Shown: positions 1 to 8,524 of the stretch, one piece after another
Layout: the number at the start of each line of letters is the position of its first letter
How positions within the stretch are numbered: position 1 is the stretch's first letter
Assembly (NCBI RefSeq): GCF_019931275.1
Contig: NZ_JAIOTY010000001.1
Location: 186,001-250,000, forward strand
Direction: 5' to 3'
DNA: 64,000 nucleotides
From: Nitratidesulfovibrio sp. SRB-5
GTDB lineage: Bacteria; Desulfobacterota; Desulfovibrionia; Desulfovibrionales; Desulfovibrionaceae
Notes under the pieces: generated by a model
Databases searched by the model: none
The model's input: only the letters and a program-made list of their open reading frames with translations
What the model was told of the DNA's origin: nothing
Position numbers and translations under genes: made by a program

Positions 1-646
1 CGTAGTTGGTGTGGGTGATGCGCAGGGTCCACGTGCCGTCCTTGTTGGGGCAGGTTTCCTCCACGTACACCGGGTGGCCGGTGGGCATGCCCCGGCCCTT
101 GTTGGCATCCAGCACCATGACCGCACCCGGCGTGGGCGTGCGGGTGGTGGCCCCGTTGCGCTGGGCGCAGGCGAACCACTGCACCGGGCTGGTGTCGCCC
201 AGGCGGCAGGTGTCGATGCCGGTGCGGCAGCGGGCGTAGATCAGGCTTTGCGGCTGGCAGCGGCCCGTGACTTTTACCGTCTTGCCCTTCTTGTCCTTTT
301 TCGTGGTGGTGGCGCCGGGTCGCAGCGAATAGCACTGGCCGCGCGTCTTTTCCTGATTCATGGACACGCACTGGCCTTGCAGCACCCCGGTCAGCGGATC
401 GCACGCGGCGTCATCCGGCGTGGTGGGCGAGTGGGGTTTGCGGGCCGTTTCGCGCATTCTGGCGGCCTCGGCATCCTGATCGAGCGCCTGCGTGGAGGCA
501 GGGGGGGCGGCGTCGGGCACGGGCGCGGGAGTGGGTTTGGCGCAGCCGGAAAGCAGCAGGGCCGTGGTCAGGAAAAGTGCCAGCAGGGGCAGCGGGCCCC
601 GCGTGGCGGCGGTGGGGGAAAGGCGAAACGGGCGAATGCCGGGCAC
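1..646 (-). CDS. putative lipoprotein with CHAP-like region (3' end outside window)
   Basis: The gene runs off the left edge, so only the N-terminal 215 codons are visible. It starts at a GTG with a GGAGG ribosome site a few bases upstream. A hydrophobic stretch ends in a lipobox (LLLSGC, Cys near residue 35), which predicts a lipid-anchored envelope protein. After a Pro/Ala-rich linker comes a Cys-containing globular part; the last visible residues (PGAVMVLDANKG, GHPVYVEE) resemble CHAP-type peptidase or amidase folds, but the catalytic residues cannot be judged because the gene is cut. Function is therefore tentative; the lipoprotein assignment is firm. Confidence 0.7.
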   Translation of the reverse strand, partial: MPGIRPFRLSPTAATRGPLPLLALFLTTALLLSGCAKPTPAPVPDAAPPASTQALDQDAEAARMRETARKPHSPTTPDDAACDPLTGVLQGQCVSMNQEKTRGQCYSLRPGATTTKKDKKGKTVKVTGRCQPQSLIYARCRTGIDTCRLGDTSPVQWFACAQRNGATTRTPTPGAVMVLDANKGRGMPTGHPVYVEETCPNKDGTWTLRITHTNY

Positions 647-1025
647 GGTTCCTCCGTTGGACGGGTGAGGGCTGCGAATAAGGGACGGGGCCTGTCCTGA
701 GCGGCGGGGCGCGGGCGGTTTGGTCCCGATCACGACCGCCAGTCTGGTTGGCGTATATCCGTTGTTGTCGTCTATCTGCGCGGGTGCGGGCCGTCAATTG
801 GATGATGCCCGCCGGATGATGGCGGATGATGGCGGACGACGCCCCCACGGAAGGCCGGAGAACGGCGGTGGGCCGGTGCCTGACGGCGGGGAAGCGTCAG
901 GCTGCCTGCGCCGGGTTGCGTGCATTTTCCGGAGCCCGTGCGGCCCCGGGGGGTTGCGGCGCGCTGCCGGTACGATATGGTGAGGCCAAGTACCGCAGGG
1001 ACAACCGGAACGGACGGGGTGAACG
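647..1025. other. intergenic region between divergent genes
   Basis: About 380 bp between the minus-strand lipoprotein and the plus-strand Cys-rich protein. It must hold the promoters of both genes, but no convincing -35/-10 pair was found. A short GGATGATGGCG-type repetition lies near 800-840. Open frames here are shadows of GC-rich sequence. Confidence 0.5.
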
Positions 1026-1571
1026 ATGCACGCGGCACAGAAGGCACACGCCCTGAAGGCATGCGAACGGAAGGCATGCGAACGGAAGGCATGCGAACGG
1101 AAGGCACGCGAACGGGCGCAGCGCGCCGGACACGTGAGCGACCGTGTCGACCACATCGGGCACATCGGGCACATCGGGCGCATCGGGCACGGCGGCGCAA
1201 CCGGCTTCGTCCGCCGTGCGTCGCTGGCTGCGCTTGCGCTGCTGGCAATCCTGCTTGCTCCCGCCCGCCCCGCCATGGCGCTGGACGACATCGCCAACCT
1301 CAAGGGCATGGGCGTGGTGGCGGCGGGGCCGGTGAAACGGCTGGATTGCCCCATGTCGGGCCGGTTCGACTGCAACTCGTGGCCCACCAACTTCCTGAAG
1401 TTCGAGTACGAGAACATCTGCTTTGCCGTGGACCCCGGCGTGTGCGGCGCCTACTGCAAGGGCATTCTGGCCACGGACAAGGGCAAGACGGTGTATTTCT
1501 TCGAATCCCAGCCGGGGGGCGACCTGGCCCAGCGCCGCGCGCGCGGCTACGAGTGCCCGCCGGGGTTCTAG
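1026..1571 (+). CDS. small secreted Cys-rich protein of unknown function
   Basis: 181 residues from the ATG at 1026; the ribosome site is weak, so a later start (for example GTG at 1134) is possible. The first 60 residues are repetitive (KACER units, then HIG units) and precede a typical signal sequence (LAALALLAILLAPARPAMA), so the true secreted protein probably begins near residue 87. The mature part has about six cysteines (LDCP, FDCN, NICF, GVCGAYC, YECPP), which suggests disulfides in the periplasm or outside. No family recognised. It stands alone between a divergent lipoprotein gene and a bidirectional terminator. Confidence 0.65.
   Translation: MHAAQKAHALKACERKACERKACERKARERAQRAGHVSDRVDHIGHIGHIGRIGHGGATGFVRRASLAALALLAILLAPARPAMALDDIANLKGMGVVAAGPVKRLDCPMSGRFDCNSWPTNFLKFEYENICFAVDPGVCGAYCKGILATDKGKTVYFFESQPGGDLAQRRARGYECPPGF
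1055..1187 (+). repeat. two in-frame tandem repeats at the 5' end of the Cys-rich gene
   Basis: Four head-to-tail copies of a 15-bp unit (GAAGGCATGCGAACG, the last with one change) occupy 1055-1114. Four copies of a 9-bp unit (CACATCGGG, the last CGCATCGGG) occupy 1152-1187. Both unit lengths are multiples of three, so copy-number change would keep the frame. Confidence 0.85.
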
Positions 1572-1610
1572 GGGCTGTTTCCGGATTGTCTCCGCCGGGC
1601 GCACGGCACG

Positions 1611-1650
1611 AAAAAATGGGCGGAACCGCATGCGGTTCCGCCCGTGTTTT
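1611..1650. terminator. bidirectional rho-independent terminator
   Basis: A perfect palindrome (GGGCGGAACCGC, loop ATGC, and its complement, 1618-1643) has AAAAAA on its left and GTGTTTT on its right, so it can stop transcription from both convergent genes, the Cys-rich protein and the DUF799-like lipoprotein. Confidence 0.9.
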
Positions 1651-1673
1651 CTGCTGCTGTCGGTTCTTCGCGT

Positions 1674-2363
1674 CTACTTGTCAGACGCGTTCTGCACGAA
1701 CACCTTGAACTCGGTGTCTTGCTCGTGCTGCGGATGGTACGGCCCGTAGGGCATGGCGTTCAGGGCGATGGCGTTGGCCTGCATGGCGTAGGGCACGTAG
1801 TCGGCCATGGCCGTGTTCATGGCCGTGACCATCACCTGCACCAGCAGTCCTGCTAGGCCGCCACCGGTGTTGTGGCTGGTCAGGTCGATGACCACCGTTC
1901 CGGAATAGTTCCACATTTTTTCGCCGGTGGTGGTGGACTTCAGTTCGCATTCCACGGCCACGGTCAGGTGCGAGGCCACCACGGCGTACGAGGTGTCCCA
2001 CTTCTTGATGCGGGTGAACAGCACCGCGTCGGCCCCGAAGTATTCCTTCAGGGTGTTCAGCGGCAACTCGTACAACTGGTGGCCGTCGGTGATGCCCTCG
2101 TGGGCCAGGATGTCCGACGATACTTCGTACGGCAGCACGTAGTACCCGGTGTACACCAGCGGCTCCTGGATGGTGGTGGAGTAGTATGTGGGCGCGTCGG
2201 CCGCCGTGGATTCGTTGATGGGCGGCAGCACCACGATGGAGCGCGGCTTCTGTTCGTACATTAGCGGAAAGAGTTCCGCCTTGGTGGACTGCTGCGCGGT
2301 GTGGGCGCAGCCGCCCAGCAGGGCAAGCGCCAGCAACAGCGCGGCGGCGATCAGTCTATTCAT
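1674..2363 (-). CDS. DUF799/GNA1162-like outer-membrane lipoprotein
   Basis: 229 residues, last gene of a four-gene lipoprotein operon. The N-terminus has a lipoprotein signal with lipobox LLGGCA (Cys19). The body carries features of the DUF799/GNA1162 family: an early SIVVLPPINES segment, a YVLP strand, and GADAVLFTRIKKW in the middle. Members of this family are small alpha/beta lipoproteins usually encoded next to a CsgG-like protein and a DUF4810 protein, exactly as here. The start overlaps the stop of the upstream gene by 8 bp and has a GGGGAGG ribosome site, which points to coupled translation. The molecular role of the complex is not established. Confidence 0.85.
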   Translation of the reverse strand: MNRLIAAALLLALALLGGCAHTAQQSTKAELFPLMYEQKPRSIVVLPPINESTAADAPTYYSTTIQEPLVYTGYYVLPYEVSSDILAHEGITDGHQLYELPLNTLKEYFGADAVLFTRIKKWDTSYAVVASHLTVAVECELKSTTTGEKMWNYSGTVVIDLTSHNTGGGLAGLLVQVMVTAMNTAMADYVPYAMQANAIALNAMPYGPYHPQHEQDTEFKVFVQNASDK

Positions 2364-2898
2364 GGGCGGCCCCCTCCCCGGCGGGCAGCATGGGCGCGTC
2401 GGTCACTGCGTCGGCGGGGGTGATGACACCCCCCTTGCTGTCCATGGGCGCGCCCTTCGGGGTGGCTTCGGACGCGGGCTTATCGCCGTCGGTTCCGGAC
2501 GAGGCGTCCGCCCAGGTCAGGAGGCGGGTGGTGAACACCTTGGATTCCGGGTACAGCCGGTTTTCCGCCTCGAAGTACTTCCGTGCCTCGGCCATCTGGC
2601 CCGCCTTCAGGTGGACGTAGCCAAGTTCCGCGAAGATGCCGGGCGGCACGCGCAGGTTGCGCTGCTCCGACTTGGCGACGATGTCCTCCATGGCCTTGAC
2701 ATGCTTGTCCTGCTGTTCCTGCGCGGGGTTCTTGCGGCAGGCGTAAAGAGTGGAGGAGTAGTTGTCCATGCAGTACATGGAGTCCGCGCGTTTGGCGCAG
2801 CCGGTGCACAGGATGCACACGGCGGCGGCCAGCAGCGCCAGTTGCACGGTCCGCAGGGGGCGTCGGGTCATATGGGCGGTCTCGTGCGGCATGGTCAT
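2356..2898 (-). CDS. DUF4810-like lipoprotein
   Basis: 180 residues with a lipobox CTGCAK (Cys34). The central part (YSSTLYACRKNP, then helical TPR-like sequence GIFAELGYVHLKAGQMAEARKYFEAE) matches the DUF4810 family, which co-occurs with CsgG and DUF799 lipoproteins. The C-terminal 50 residues are low complexity. The ATG at 2898 overlaps the stop codon of the upstream small lipoprotein gene (ATGA), with GGAGA upstream, so the two are translationally coupled. Probably an accessory subunit of the same envelope complex; this is inferred from gene neighbourhood. Confidence 0.85.
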   Translation of the reverse strand: MTMPHETAHMTRRPLRTVQLALLAAAVCILCTGCAKRADSMYCMDNYSSTLYACRKNPAQEQQDKHVKAMEDIVAKSEQRNLRVPPGIFAELGYVHLKAGQMAEARKYFEAENRLYPESKVFTTRLLTWADASSGTDGDKPASEATPKGAPMDSKGGVITPADAVTDAPMLPAGEGAAHE

Positions 2899-3254
2899 GG
2901 GACGAGAATCTCCTTGGTCATGCCTGCGCCGACCAGCACGGTGCGGTTCACCACCACCACGCCGTCGCGTTCGACGATGACGGTGTAGCGACCGGGGGCC
3001 ACCTCGTAGATGGTGTCCTTGGTCTTGGGGGTGGTGTTCCAGTCCTTGGCCCCGCTGGACTGCCCCAAGGTGAAGGCGGGCAGGTCGTTCAGGCGGGCCA
3101 CGGCGCCCTTGGCGTTGCCGGTGAACCAGAAGTAGGCCTTAGTGTCGCCCTGCACCACGCCCTCGCGAGAGGCGCAGCCCGCGAACAGTCCGGTCAGGAG
3201 GAGTACGGCGGCCAGCGCCGCCAGCGTGGCGATGCGTACGGATGTCTTGCGCAT
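2895..3254 (-). CDS. small lipoprotein of the CsgG-DUF4810-DUF799 operon
   Basis: 119 residues starting at the ATG at 3254, 11 bp after the CsgG-like stop. Signal peptide with lipobox FAGCAS (Cys27). The mature part is a small beta-rich domain (YFWFTGNAKG, APGRYTVIVERDG, VLVGAGMTKEILVP) that looks like a PEGA- or carboxypeptidase-regulatory-like beta sandwich. It is an extra member compared with the usual three-gene arrangement. Family not recognised with certainty. Confidence 0.8.
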   Translation of the reverse strand: MRKTSVRIATLAALAAVLLLTGLFAGCASREGVVQGDTKAYFWFTGNAKGAVARLNDLPAFTLGQSSGAKDWNTTPKTKDTIYEVAPGRYTVIVERDGVVVVNRTVLVGAGMTKEILVP

Positions 3255-3265
3255 GAAGCCTCTCC

Positions 3266-4240
3266 CTAGCGTACTTCGCGGATAAAGAGTTTGCCGTAGT
3301 CGCCGCTGGCGTCCCACGTGACCAGCGACCCTTCCTGCAGGGCGCAGGCGGAAACTTCGCTCTCCGGCGTGTCGCCCAGCGTGGCTGCCACGCGCAGTCT
3401 GCCCACCACCTTGCCGGGTAGCGTGATCTCCATGTTGGTCTGGGGGTTGCGTACCTTCTGCCCCTCGGCCACCACATCGAACAGATCGCCCGCCTTGATG
3501 TTCTGGGTCTTGCCGCCGGAAATCAGGTACTGCCCGCTCTCTTGGGCCAGGATGTAGCCCTTCCACGGGCGCTCCAGCAGGTTTTCGATGATGTTGGACG
3601 AGACGTTGGTGATGGCGGCCTCGATGGCCTTGTCGTTGAGCGTGGTGTCGTACCCGGCGCGGCTGCCCACGCCCATGACGCTGCCCGCCTCGGAATAGGC
3701 TTCGCCGCTGCCTTCTTCGGAATGGATGATCTGACCGGTGGAAACCTCCACCAGGCGGATGTGCACCTTGGCGAAGGCCACCTGGCGCTTGGTGCGGCTG
3801 AACACGCCCACGTCGCCCACGTCCTTGCGCCCGAATTCGGTGACGGAACCCAGAATCAGGTAGTCCGCCATGTTGCGGTATTCGCCCGCCCCGCCGATGC
3901 CCAGTTCCTTCTGGATCTTGTCCAGGTCGGCCCGCTCGATGAGGATGAATTTTTCGGTGGCCACCAGCTTGGAGGACAGGATGTCCACGGCCTGCTTGCC
4001 CAGGCGGTCGCGCGAATCCTTGTCCAGAAAGAAGCTCTGGCCGTACTTAGTCTCGTTGGTAAAGCGGCCGATGGCGACTTTCCGCTTCACGCCTTTCTTG
4101 TCCATGGCGGTGGCCTGCTGCACGGTGGGGCTCACCGCTGCCGGAGCCCCCTCCACGCGTTCCGCCTTGGGCCGCTCGGTAGTGGCGCACCCCGTCACAA
4201 GGAGCGCCGCGGCCAGTATGGGAATCAGCCTTTTCAACAC
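3266..4240 (-). CDS. CsgG-family outer-membrane lipoprotein
   Basis: The preferred start is GTG at 4240, giving 324 residues, because GGGGAGG lies 6-9 bp upstream; an in-frame ATG at 4255 would place that site inside the gene. Signal with lipobox VTGCAT (Cys18). The CsgG/HfaB fold is visible: KVAIGRFTNETKYGQ, ILSSKLVATEKFILIERADLDKI, ADYLILGSVTEFGRK, VHIRLVEVSTGQIIHSEEGSGEA. CsgG of curli is a nonameric export channel, but related proteins are not pores, and the DUF4810/DUF799 company suggests this second type. The C-terminal 100 residues (GDLFDVVAEGQKV...) form a beta domain seen in longer CsgG relatives. First gene of the operon. Confidence 0.88.
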   Translation of the reverse strand: MLKRLIPILAAALLVTGCATTERPKAERVEGAPAAVSPTVQQATAMDKKGVKRKVAIGRFTNETKYGQSFFLDKDSRDRLGKQAVDILSSKLVATEKFILIERADLDKIQKELGIGGAGEYRNMADYLILGSVTEFGRKDVGDVGVFSRTKRQVAFAKVHIRLVEVSTGQIIHSEEGSGEAYSEAGSVMGVGSRAGYDTTLNDKAIEAAITNVSSNIIENLLERPWKGYILAQESGQYLISGGKTQNIKAGDLFDVVAEGQKVRNPQTNMEITLPGKVVGRLRVAATLGDTPESEVSACALQEGSLVTWDASGDYGKLFIREVR

Positions 4241-4533
4241 GTTGTACCTCCCCATAAGGTTAGAACGGAATATGAAAGTGATTGCTTACCAATAGATACG
4301 TGCCGTTACAATATGCATGGATGGTTGCGGACTGGATTTGCGAATTTGTATAGTGCCGGCGGATGGGAAGCGGCCCGCCACCATTGCCCCCGCGTGGCCG
4401 GGCAGGGCAACCCTTCCGGTGCCCGCCGCCGGAGCGCGCCGGGATGTCATGCTTTGCCCGTACCTGCCGATATGCTACGGAAAGCGCACGCCTCGCCGCG
4501 CGGGGCCGCGTCCGTACATTTTCCGGAGGTTCC

Positions 4534-6222
4534 ATGCCCGCCACCGACGCCCCCCTCGCCAAATGGATGTTCCTGCACCTGCTGCACGGCCTCAGCCAGT
4601 CCGGCTACGCCATGGCCGGGGCCAACGAGCTGCTGGGCGAACTGGACAAGCTGCCCCCGCAACAGCAGAAGGCGCGGGTGTTGTTCGGCACCGGGCTGCT
4701 GCGTCAGGCCCTGCTGCTGAACCCGCTGGACGCCGGGCTGCGCGGGCTGGTGGGGCAGCTTGGGGCCATGGCCGCGCCATCGCCCGCCTATGCCGCGTGG
4801 CTGAAGGCGTCCGCCGCCGTGCTGGACGGCCAGCCGCAGGTGCCCGCCAACGAGGCCTTCGGCAGGGCCTGGGACCTGCCCGCCGACCCGGACGCGGTGC
4901 TGGCCGAGTGCCGCGCATCCGCCGCCCCCGGCGACGTGTTCGCCTGCCTGATGCGCCTGTGGGAAATGGGCACGTGGGAGCATGCGGCGGCGGGCATCGC
5001 GCATTTTCTCGCATTCCCGGCGGCTCCGGCGGGCGCGGGCGTGCTGGCCCACGCCGCCCACGCGGCGGGCGATGTCGCCCTGCGCGACGAACTGCTGGGC
5101 AAGGCGCTGCCGTGTCCGTTGACGATTCTGCTGCGCGCCCGCATGGCCGAGGCCGCCGATGACCTTTCCTCGGCGCGCTCCCTGTACATGGAGGCGCTGG
5201 ACGCCGAGCCCGCCCTGCTGTTCCTGGTGCGCCACCTGGCCCAGATGGGCAGGCCCGAGGCTCCGGCCTCGGTGCTGGAGGGGCGGCGCATCGGCGTGGG
5301 GTTCTACACCTGGAACAAGTTGCAGGTTACCCTGGATACCCTGGCCAGCCTGCTGGATTCGGACATTGGCGGGGCGCACGTGGCCCTCATCAACAACGGG
5401 TCCACGGCCTTCCCGCGTGACGAGTTCGAGGCGGGCGTGCGCGCGGTGGCCGCCGGGCGGCAGGTGGAACTGATCCAGCTGCCCATCAACATCGGCGCGC
5501 CCGCGGCCCGCAACTGGCTGTGGCACCTCGATTCCATGCGCGACAGGGATCTGTTTGCCTTTCTGGACGACGACGTGCTGCTGCCGCGCACCTGGCTGCG
5601 CAGCTACGTGCAGGACATGGACGAGATGCCCGGCACCGTGGTGGTGGGGCCGCAGGGGGTGAACCCCGGCAGTCTGCCCACGGTGCAGTATGTGGCCCGG
5701 TACTTCGAAAAGACCGGCAAGCACCTCATCCGGTTCACCAACAACGCCCCGCTGGTCATGGATTTCGGTCAGTACGGGCAGCGCCGCCCGTGCCTTTCGG
5801 TGATGGGCTGCTGCCACCTGCTGGACAAGGCGGCCTGCGCCCGGCTGGGCGTGCCCGACTTCGACCTGCGGTTCTCGCCCTCGCAGGTGGACGACCTGGA
5901 GCACGACATCCAGGTGTGGAAGGCGGGGGGCCGGGTGGTCTACGACGGCAGGGTACGCGTGGTGCACCGCCAGGATGCCGGGCGCGCCGCGCCGCTGTCC
6001 GAGGCCTCGTGGGGGCATGTGTGGGGCAACCACTACAAGATGGAACGCAAGTTCACCGAGCAGGAGTTGGCCAGCGTTGACCGGGCCACCCGCGCCGCCG
6101 ACGTGGCAGACCTGGTCACGGCCTACGAGTCGGTGGCCGCGCAACTGCCCTCCGCCGCGCGGTCGTACGTGGGGCTGTGCGTGCGCACCCTTCAGGCGGC
6201 TGCGCGGGAAGGCATGCTGTAG
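4534..6222 (+). CDS. family 2 glycosyltransferase with helical N-terminal half
   Basis: 562 residues from the ATG at 4534, which has GGAGG 5 bp upstream; the longer frame upstream lacks such a site. Residues 1-250 are Ala/Leu-rich and probably TPR-like helices. From about residue 252 a GT-A fold begins (RIGVGFYTWNKLQVTLDTLASLL), with a metal/nucleotide-binding acidic motif FLDDDVLLP near 343 and a second acidic cluster DDLEHD near 452. It has no membrane segment, so it acts in the cytosol, transferring sugar from a nucleotide donor; the acceptor is unknown. Stand-alone gene closed by a strong terminator. Confidence 0.85.
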   Translation: MPATDAPLAKWMFLHLLHGLSQSGYAMAGANELLGELDKLPPQQQKARVLFGTGLLRQALLLNPLDAGLRGLVGQLGAMAAPSPAYAAWLKASAAVLDGQPQVPANEAFGRAWDLPADPDAVLAECRASAAPGDVFACLMRLWEMGTWEHAAAGIAHFLAFPAAPAGAGVLAHAAHAAGDVALRDELLGKALPCPLTILLRARMAEAADDLSSARSLYMEALDAEPALLFLVRHLAQMGRPEAPASVLEGRRIGVGFYTWNKLQVTLDTLASLLDSDIGGAHVALINNGSTAFPRDEFEAGVRAVAAGRQVELIQLPINIGAPAARNWLWHLDSMRDRDLFAFLDDDVLLPRTWLRSYVQDMDEMPGTVVVGPQGVNPGSLPTVQYVARYFEKTGKHLIRFTNNAPLVMDFGQYGQRRPCLSVMGCCHLLDKAACARLGVPDFDLRFSPSQVDDLEHDIQVWKAGGRVVYDGRVRVVHRQDAGRAAPLSEASWGHVWGNHYKMERKFTEQELASVDRATRAADVADLVTAYESVAAQLPSAARSYVGLCVRTLQAAAREGML

Positions 6223-6251
6223 CCTGGCGCAGCCGGGCGGATGCAACGCAG

Positions 6252-6290
6252 GAAAGCGGGGGGTGTCGCCACTCCCCGCTTTCTGTTTTT
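6252..6290 (+). terminator. rho-independent terminator after the GT2 gene
   Basis: A 10-bp perfect stem (GAAAGCGGGG at 6252-6261 with CCCCGCTTTC at 6274-6283) is followed by TGTTTTT. It lies 30 bp after the glycosyltransferase stop and between convergent genes. Confidence 0.9.
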
Positions 6291-6369
6291 CGTGCGTTGC
6301 CCAGTCATGCCAGCCACACCTGTCACGCCCGTCTCGTATCGCCGGGCGCGGCGGGGCAGGGCCGGGCGG

Positions 6370-7101
6370 CTACCGGTGGGCCTTGGCGGGACCGCTGGTG
6401 TAGTTCAGCAGTCGGGCCTGCATGGGATGCTCGCCCAGCCATTCCACCTTGCCGTCGTCAATGTGGTAGATGGCGCCGACAACCTTCAGCTTGCCCGCGG
6501 CAACGCGGGCGCGAATGATGGGGCTTTGGCGCATGGTGTCGTCGATGGCCTGCCAGACATTGGCTTCGATGACCTTGGGCACAAGGGCCGCGCGGTCGTG
6601 CTTGGGGTTGGACTTTTCGACGGCGGTCACGGCGGGGACAATGGGGGCCACCAGCATGGGGATGGACCCGTGCACCTCGGCCCCCTGCACCACGGCGGTA
6701 ACGGCCCCGCACTGGGTATGGCCCATCACCACCAGAAGCGGCACGTTGAGGTGGTCCGCGCCGTATTCCGCGGTGCCGACCTCGTCGGTGGCGGCCACAT
6801 TGCCCGCCACGCGGATGACGAACAGGTCGCCGACCCCTTCGTCGAAGATAAGTTCCACGGGTGCGCGCGAATCGGCGCAGGAAAGAATGGTGGCGTACGG
6901 GGTCTGGCCGTGTTGCGAAGTGGCGAGGCGCTTGGCCGACAGGTTCTGCCTGGTCGGTGTCTCGGCCACGAACCGGGCGTTGCCTTCCTTCAGGCGTTGC
7001 AGGGCTTCATCGGGGCCGATGCCTGGCCCCGTACTGCTGGCGAGTGCCGTGCCGACCATGGCGACCACAAGAAGCAGGGCGGACAGGAAGCGAAGACGCA
7101 T
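6370..7101 (-). CDS. periplasmic beta-class carbonic anhydrase
   Basis: 243 residues from the ATG at 7101 (GGAGGAT upstream). An N-terminal signal peptide (residues 1-21, LSALLLVVAMVGTALA) predicts export, which is less common than the cytosolic form. The zinc ligands and dyad of beta-carbonic anhydrases are present: CADSR (Cys75, Asp77, Arg79) and HTQCGAV (His128, Cys131). The enzyme interconverts CO2 and bicarbonate; outside the inner membrane it may help retain CO2 or supply bicarbonate from periplasmic formate oxidation, but that role is inference. Single gene. Confidence 0.92.
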   Translation of the reverse strand: MRLRFLSALLLVVAMVGTALASSTGPGIGPDEALQRLKEGNARFVAETPTRQNLSAKRLATSQHGQTPYATILSCADSRAPVELIFDEGVGDLFVIRVAGNVAATDEVGTAEYGADHLNVPLLVVMGHTQCGAVTAVVQGAEVHGSIPMLVAPIVPAVTAVEKSNPKHDRAALVPKVIEANVWQAIDDTMRQSPIIRARVAAGKLKVVGAIYHIDDGKVEWLGEHPMQARLLNYTSGPAKAHR

Positions 7102-7252
7102 GGGTATCCTCCGGATATGGGGGTGCAATACGGGATTCTTCTCCCTGCACGATCCCGGAGAAAAAGAAAAGACATCTTGCATTGGGTGAGCATGCAGTTG
7201 CATGCGTGACAGTCATGGTCTCGCGGTGATGGTTTCTTCCGGGATGGGGCTG

Positions 7253-8287
7253 TCAGGCGTGGCGGGCGCGTACCGTCCGGAACAGTTCGGGCATGCGGTC
7301 GTACTGGTGCACCATGACGGCGGGCAGGCCCGCGTCGTTCAGGATGTCGCCCCGTGCGTCGATGGCGGGTGGGGCGGCCTTGTAACCCAGGGTCAGGATG
7401 GGTCCGGCGTTGTCGTGCACGGTGACCGTGGGCAGGAGACCGCCGTGCAGCAGGTGATTGTGCACCCCCTGGTCGTACCCGGCCATGCCGATGGGCGGCG
7501 GGGGCGTGCCGCCGGATGAGGATGCCGATGGCGGGGGCGCGGGAGAGAACGGCAGCAGCAGTCCGGTCAGCCGTTCCAGATAGTCCGTCATGGCCGCGTG
7601 GTTGCCCACCGTGGTGCCGGAGCAGGAAATGCGCTGTCCTGCCAGCACCCGCCAGGCCGTCTCGCCCAGATGGCCGGTGACCCAGCGGGTCATGTACGGG
7701 CAGGTGCCGATGGTCATGCGGGCGTCCTCCAGCGTCACGTTCAGGCCGTCGGCCCACGGAAAGGAGAACGGGTCGCGCTGGAAGACGACGTCGCGCACGT
7801 CGGTGACCAGAACGCGGGCGTACGGGCGCGGGGCCTGCCGCAGCAGGTCCAGGTACAGGAAGTAGCGCAGGGCGTTGTAGGGCAGGTGGGCCAGCGCGGG
7901 CGGGCGCTCGAAGGGCCGGATGTCCGCGCCCATGTCGGCCATGCGGTCGGTGTCGCGGGTGGTGGGCGAGGTGAACAGCACGCAGCGCCCCGCGAAGCCG
8001 GTGGCCCGCAGGGAAGCGAGGAACGGCCGCACGTCGCCCGCGTGGTATCCGGCGGCCAGCCCCATGATCAGTTCAGGACCAAGGTCAGGACCAAGATCGG
8101 GGCCAAGATCGGGGCCAAGATCGGGGCCAAGATCGGGGCCAAGGTCGGGGGCGGACCCGGAATCGGGCCGGAGGTCGGAAGCGTTGCACGCGGACGCGCC
8201 GTGCAGGCGGGTTGGGCGGTTGTCCGGCCCGGCGGCGTTATTGTCCTGCGCTGCGCGGGACGTCTCGTGGGTGGGGGGTGTGGTCAC
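7253..8287 (-). CDS. putative glycosyltransferase-like protein with LGPD repeat
   Basis: 344 residues from a GTG at 8287 with no clear ribosome site, so the start is uncertain. Residues 48-70 are a tandem LGPD repeat; the conserved part begins near residue 73 (ELIMGLAAGYHAGDVRPFLASL). A DxD-like signature occurs in ARVLVTDVRDVVFQRDPF, and the later segments (CSGTTVGNHAAM, YDQGVHNHLLH, MVHQYDR) fit a GT-A type transferase that acts on cell-surface glycans. Family not certain. A shorter product starting after the repeat would still hold the whole domain. Confidence 0.65.
   Translation of the reverse strand: MTTPPTHETSRAAQDNNAAGPDNRPTRLHGASACNASDLRPDSGSAPDLGPDLGPDLGPDLGPDLGPDLGPELIMGLAAGYHAGDVRPFLASLRATGFAGRCVLFTSPTTRDTDRMADMGADIRPFERPPALAHLPYNALRYFLYLDLLRQAPRPYARVLVTDVRDVVFQRDPFSFPWADGLNVTLEDARMTIGTCPYMTRWVTGHLGETAWRVLAGQRISCSGTTVGNHAAMTDYLERLTGLLLPFSPAPPPSASSSGGTPPPPIGMAGYDQGVHNHLLHGGLLPTVTVHDNAGPILTLGYKAAPPAIDARGDILNDAGLPAVMVHQYDRMPELFRTVRARHA
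8075..8146 (-). repeat. six 12-bp tandem units inside the glycosyltransferase-like gene
   Basis: Six head-to-tail 12-bp units read on the plus strand, from AGGACCAAGGTC through three identical GGGGCCAAGATC copies to GGGGCCAAGGTC. On the coding strand they encode repeated Leu-Gly-Pro-Asp. Unit size keeps the reading frame. Confidence 0.88.
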
Positions 8288-8524
8288 GCCACAGGCTTGC
8301 CCCGCACCGCGCCAAAAAGCAAGCGCTGCGGGGTCGCGCCATGCGGGCCAGCCCGGCGGGTTGTGCCAGCGCGGGGCGCTGTCGTGCCGCCCGCGTCCGC
8401 GTGCAAGCCAAAGGCCCGCGCACGGGGCTGTACCTCGTTCATGGAGTCGAGCCGGGTGGCGGTTTTTCCGGGGGCCTGATCGCCCTGCGGTTGATTGCCC
8501 TGCGGCTGACCGGGCGGGGCCTTG

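Noticed and set aside
8075-8146. Possible CRISPR array
   Set aside because: Units are 12 bp, contiguous, without spacers, and encode a protein repeat. The same holds for the other tandem repeats; no CRISPR was seen.
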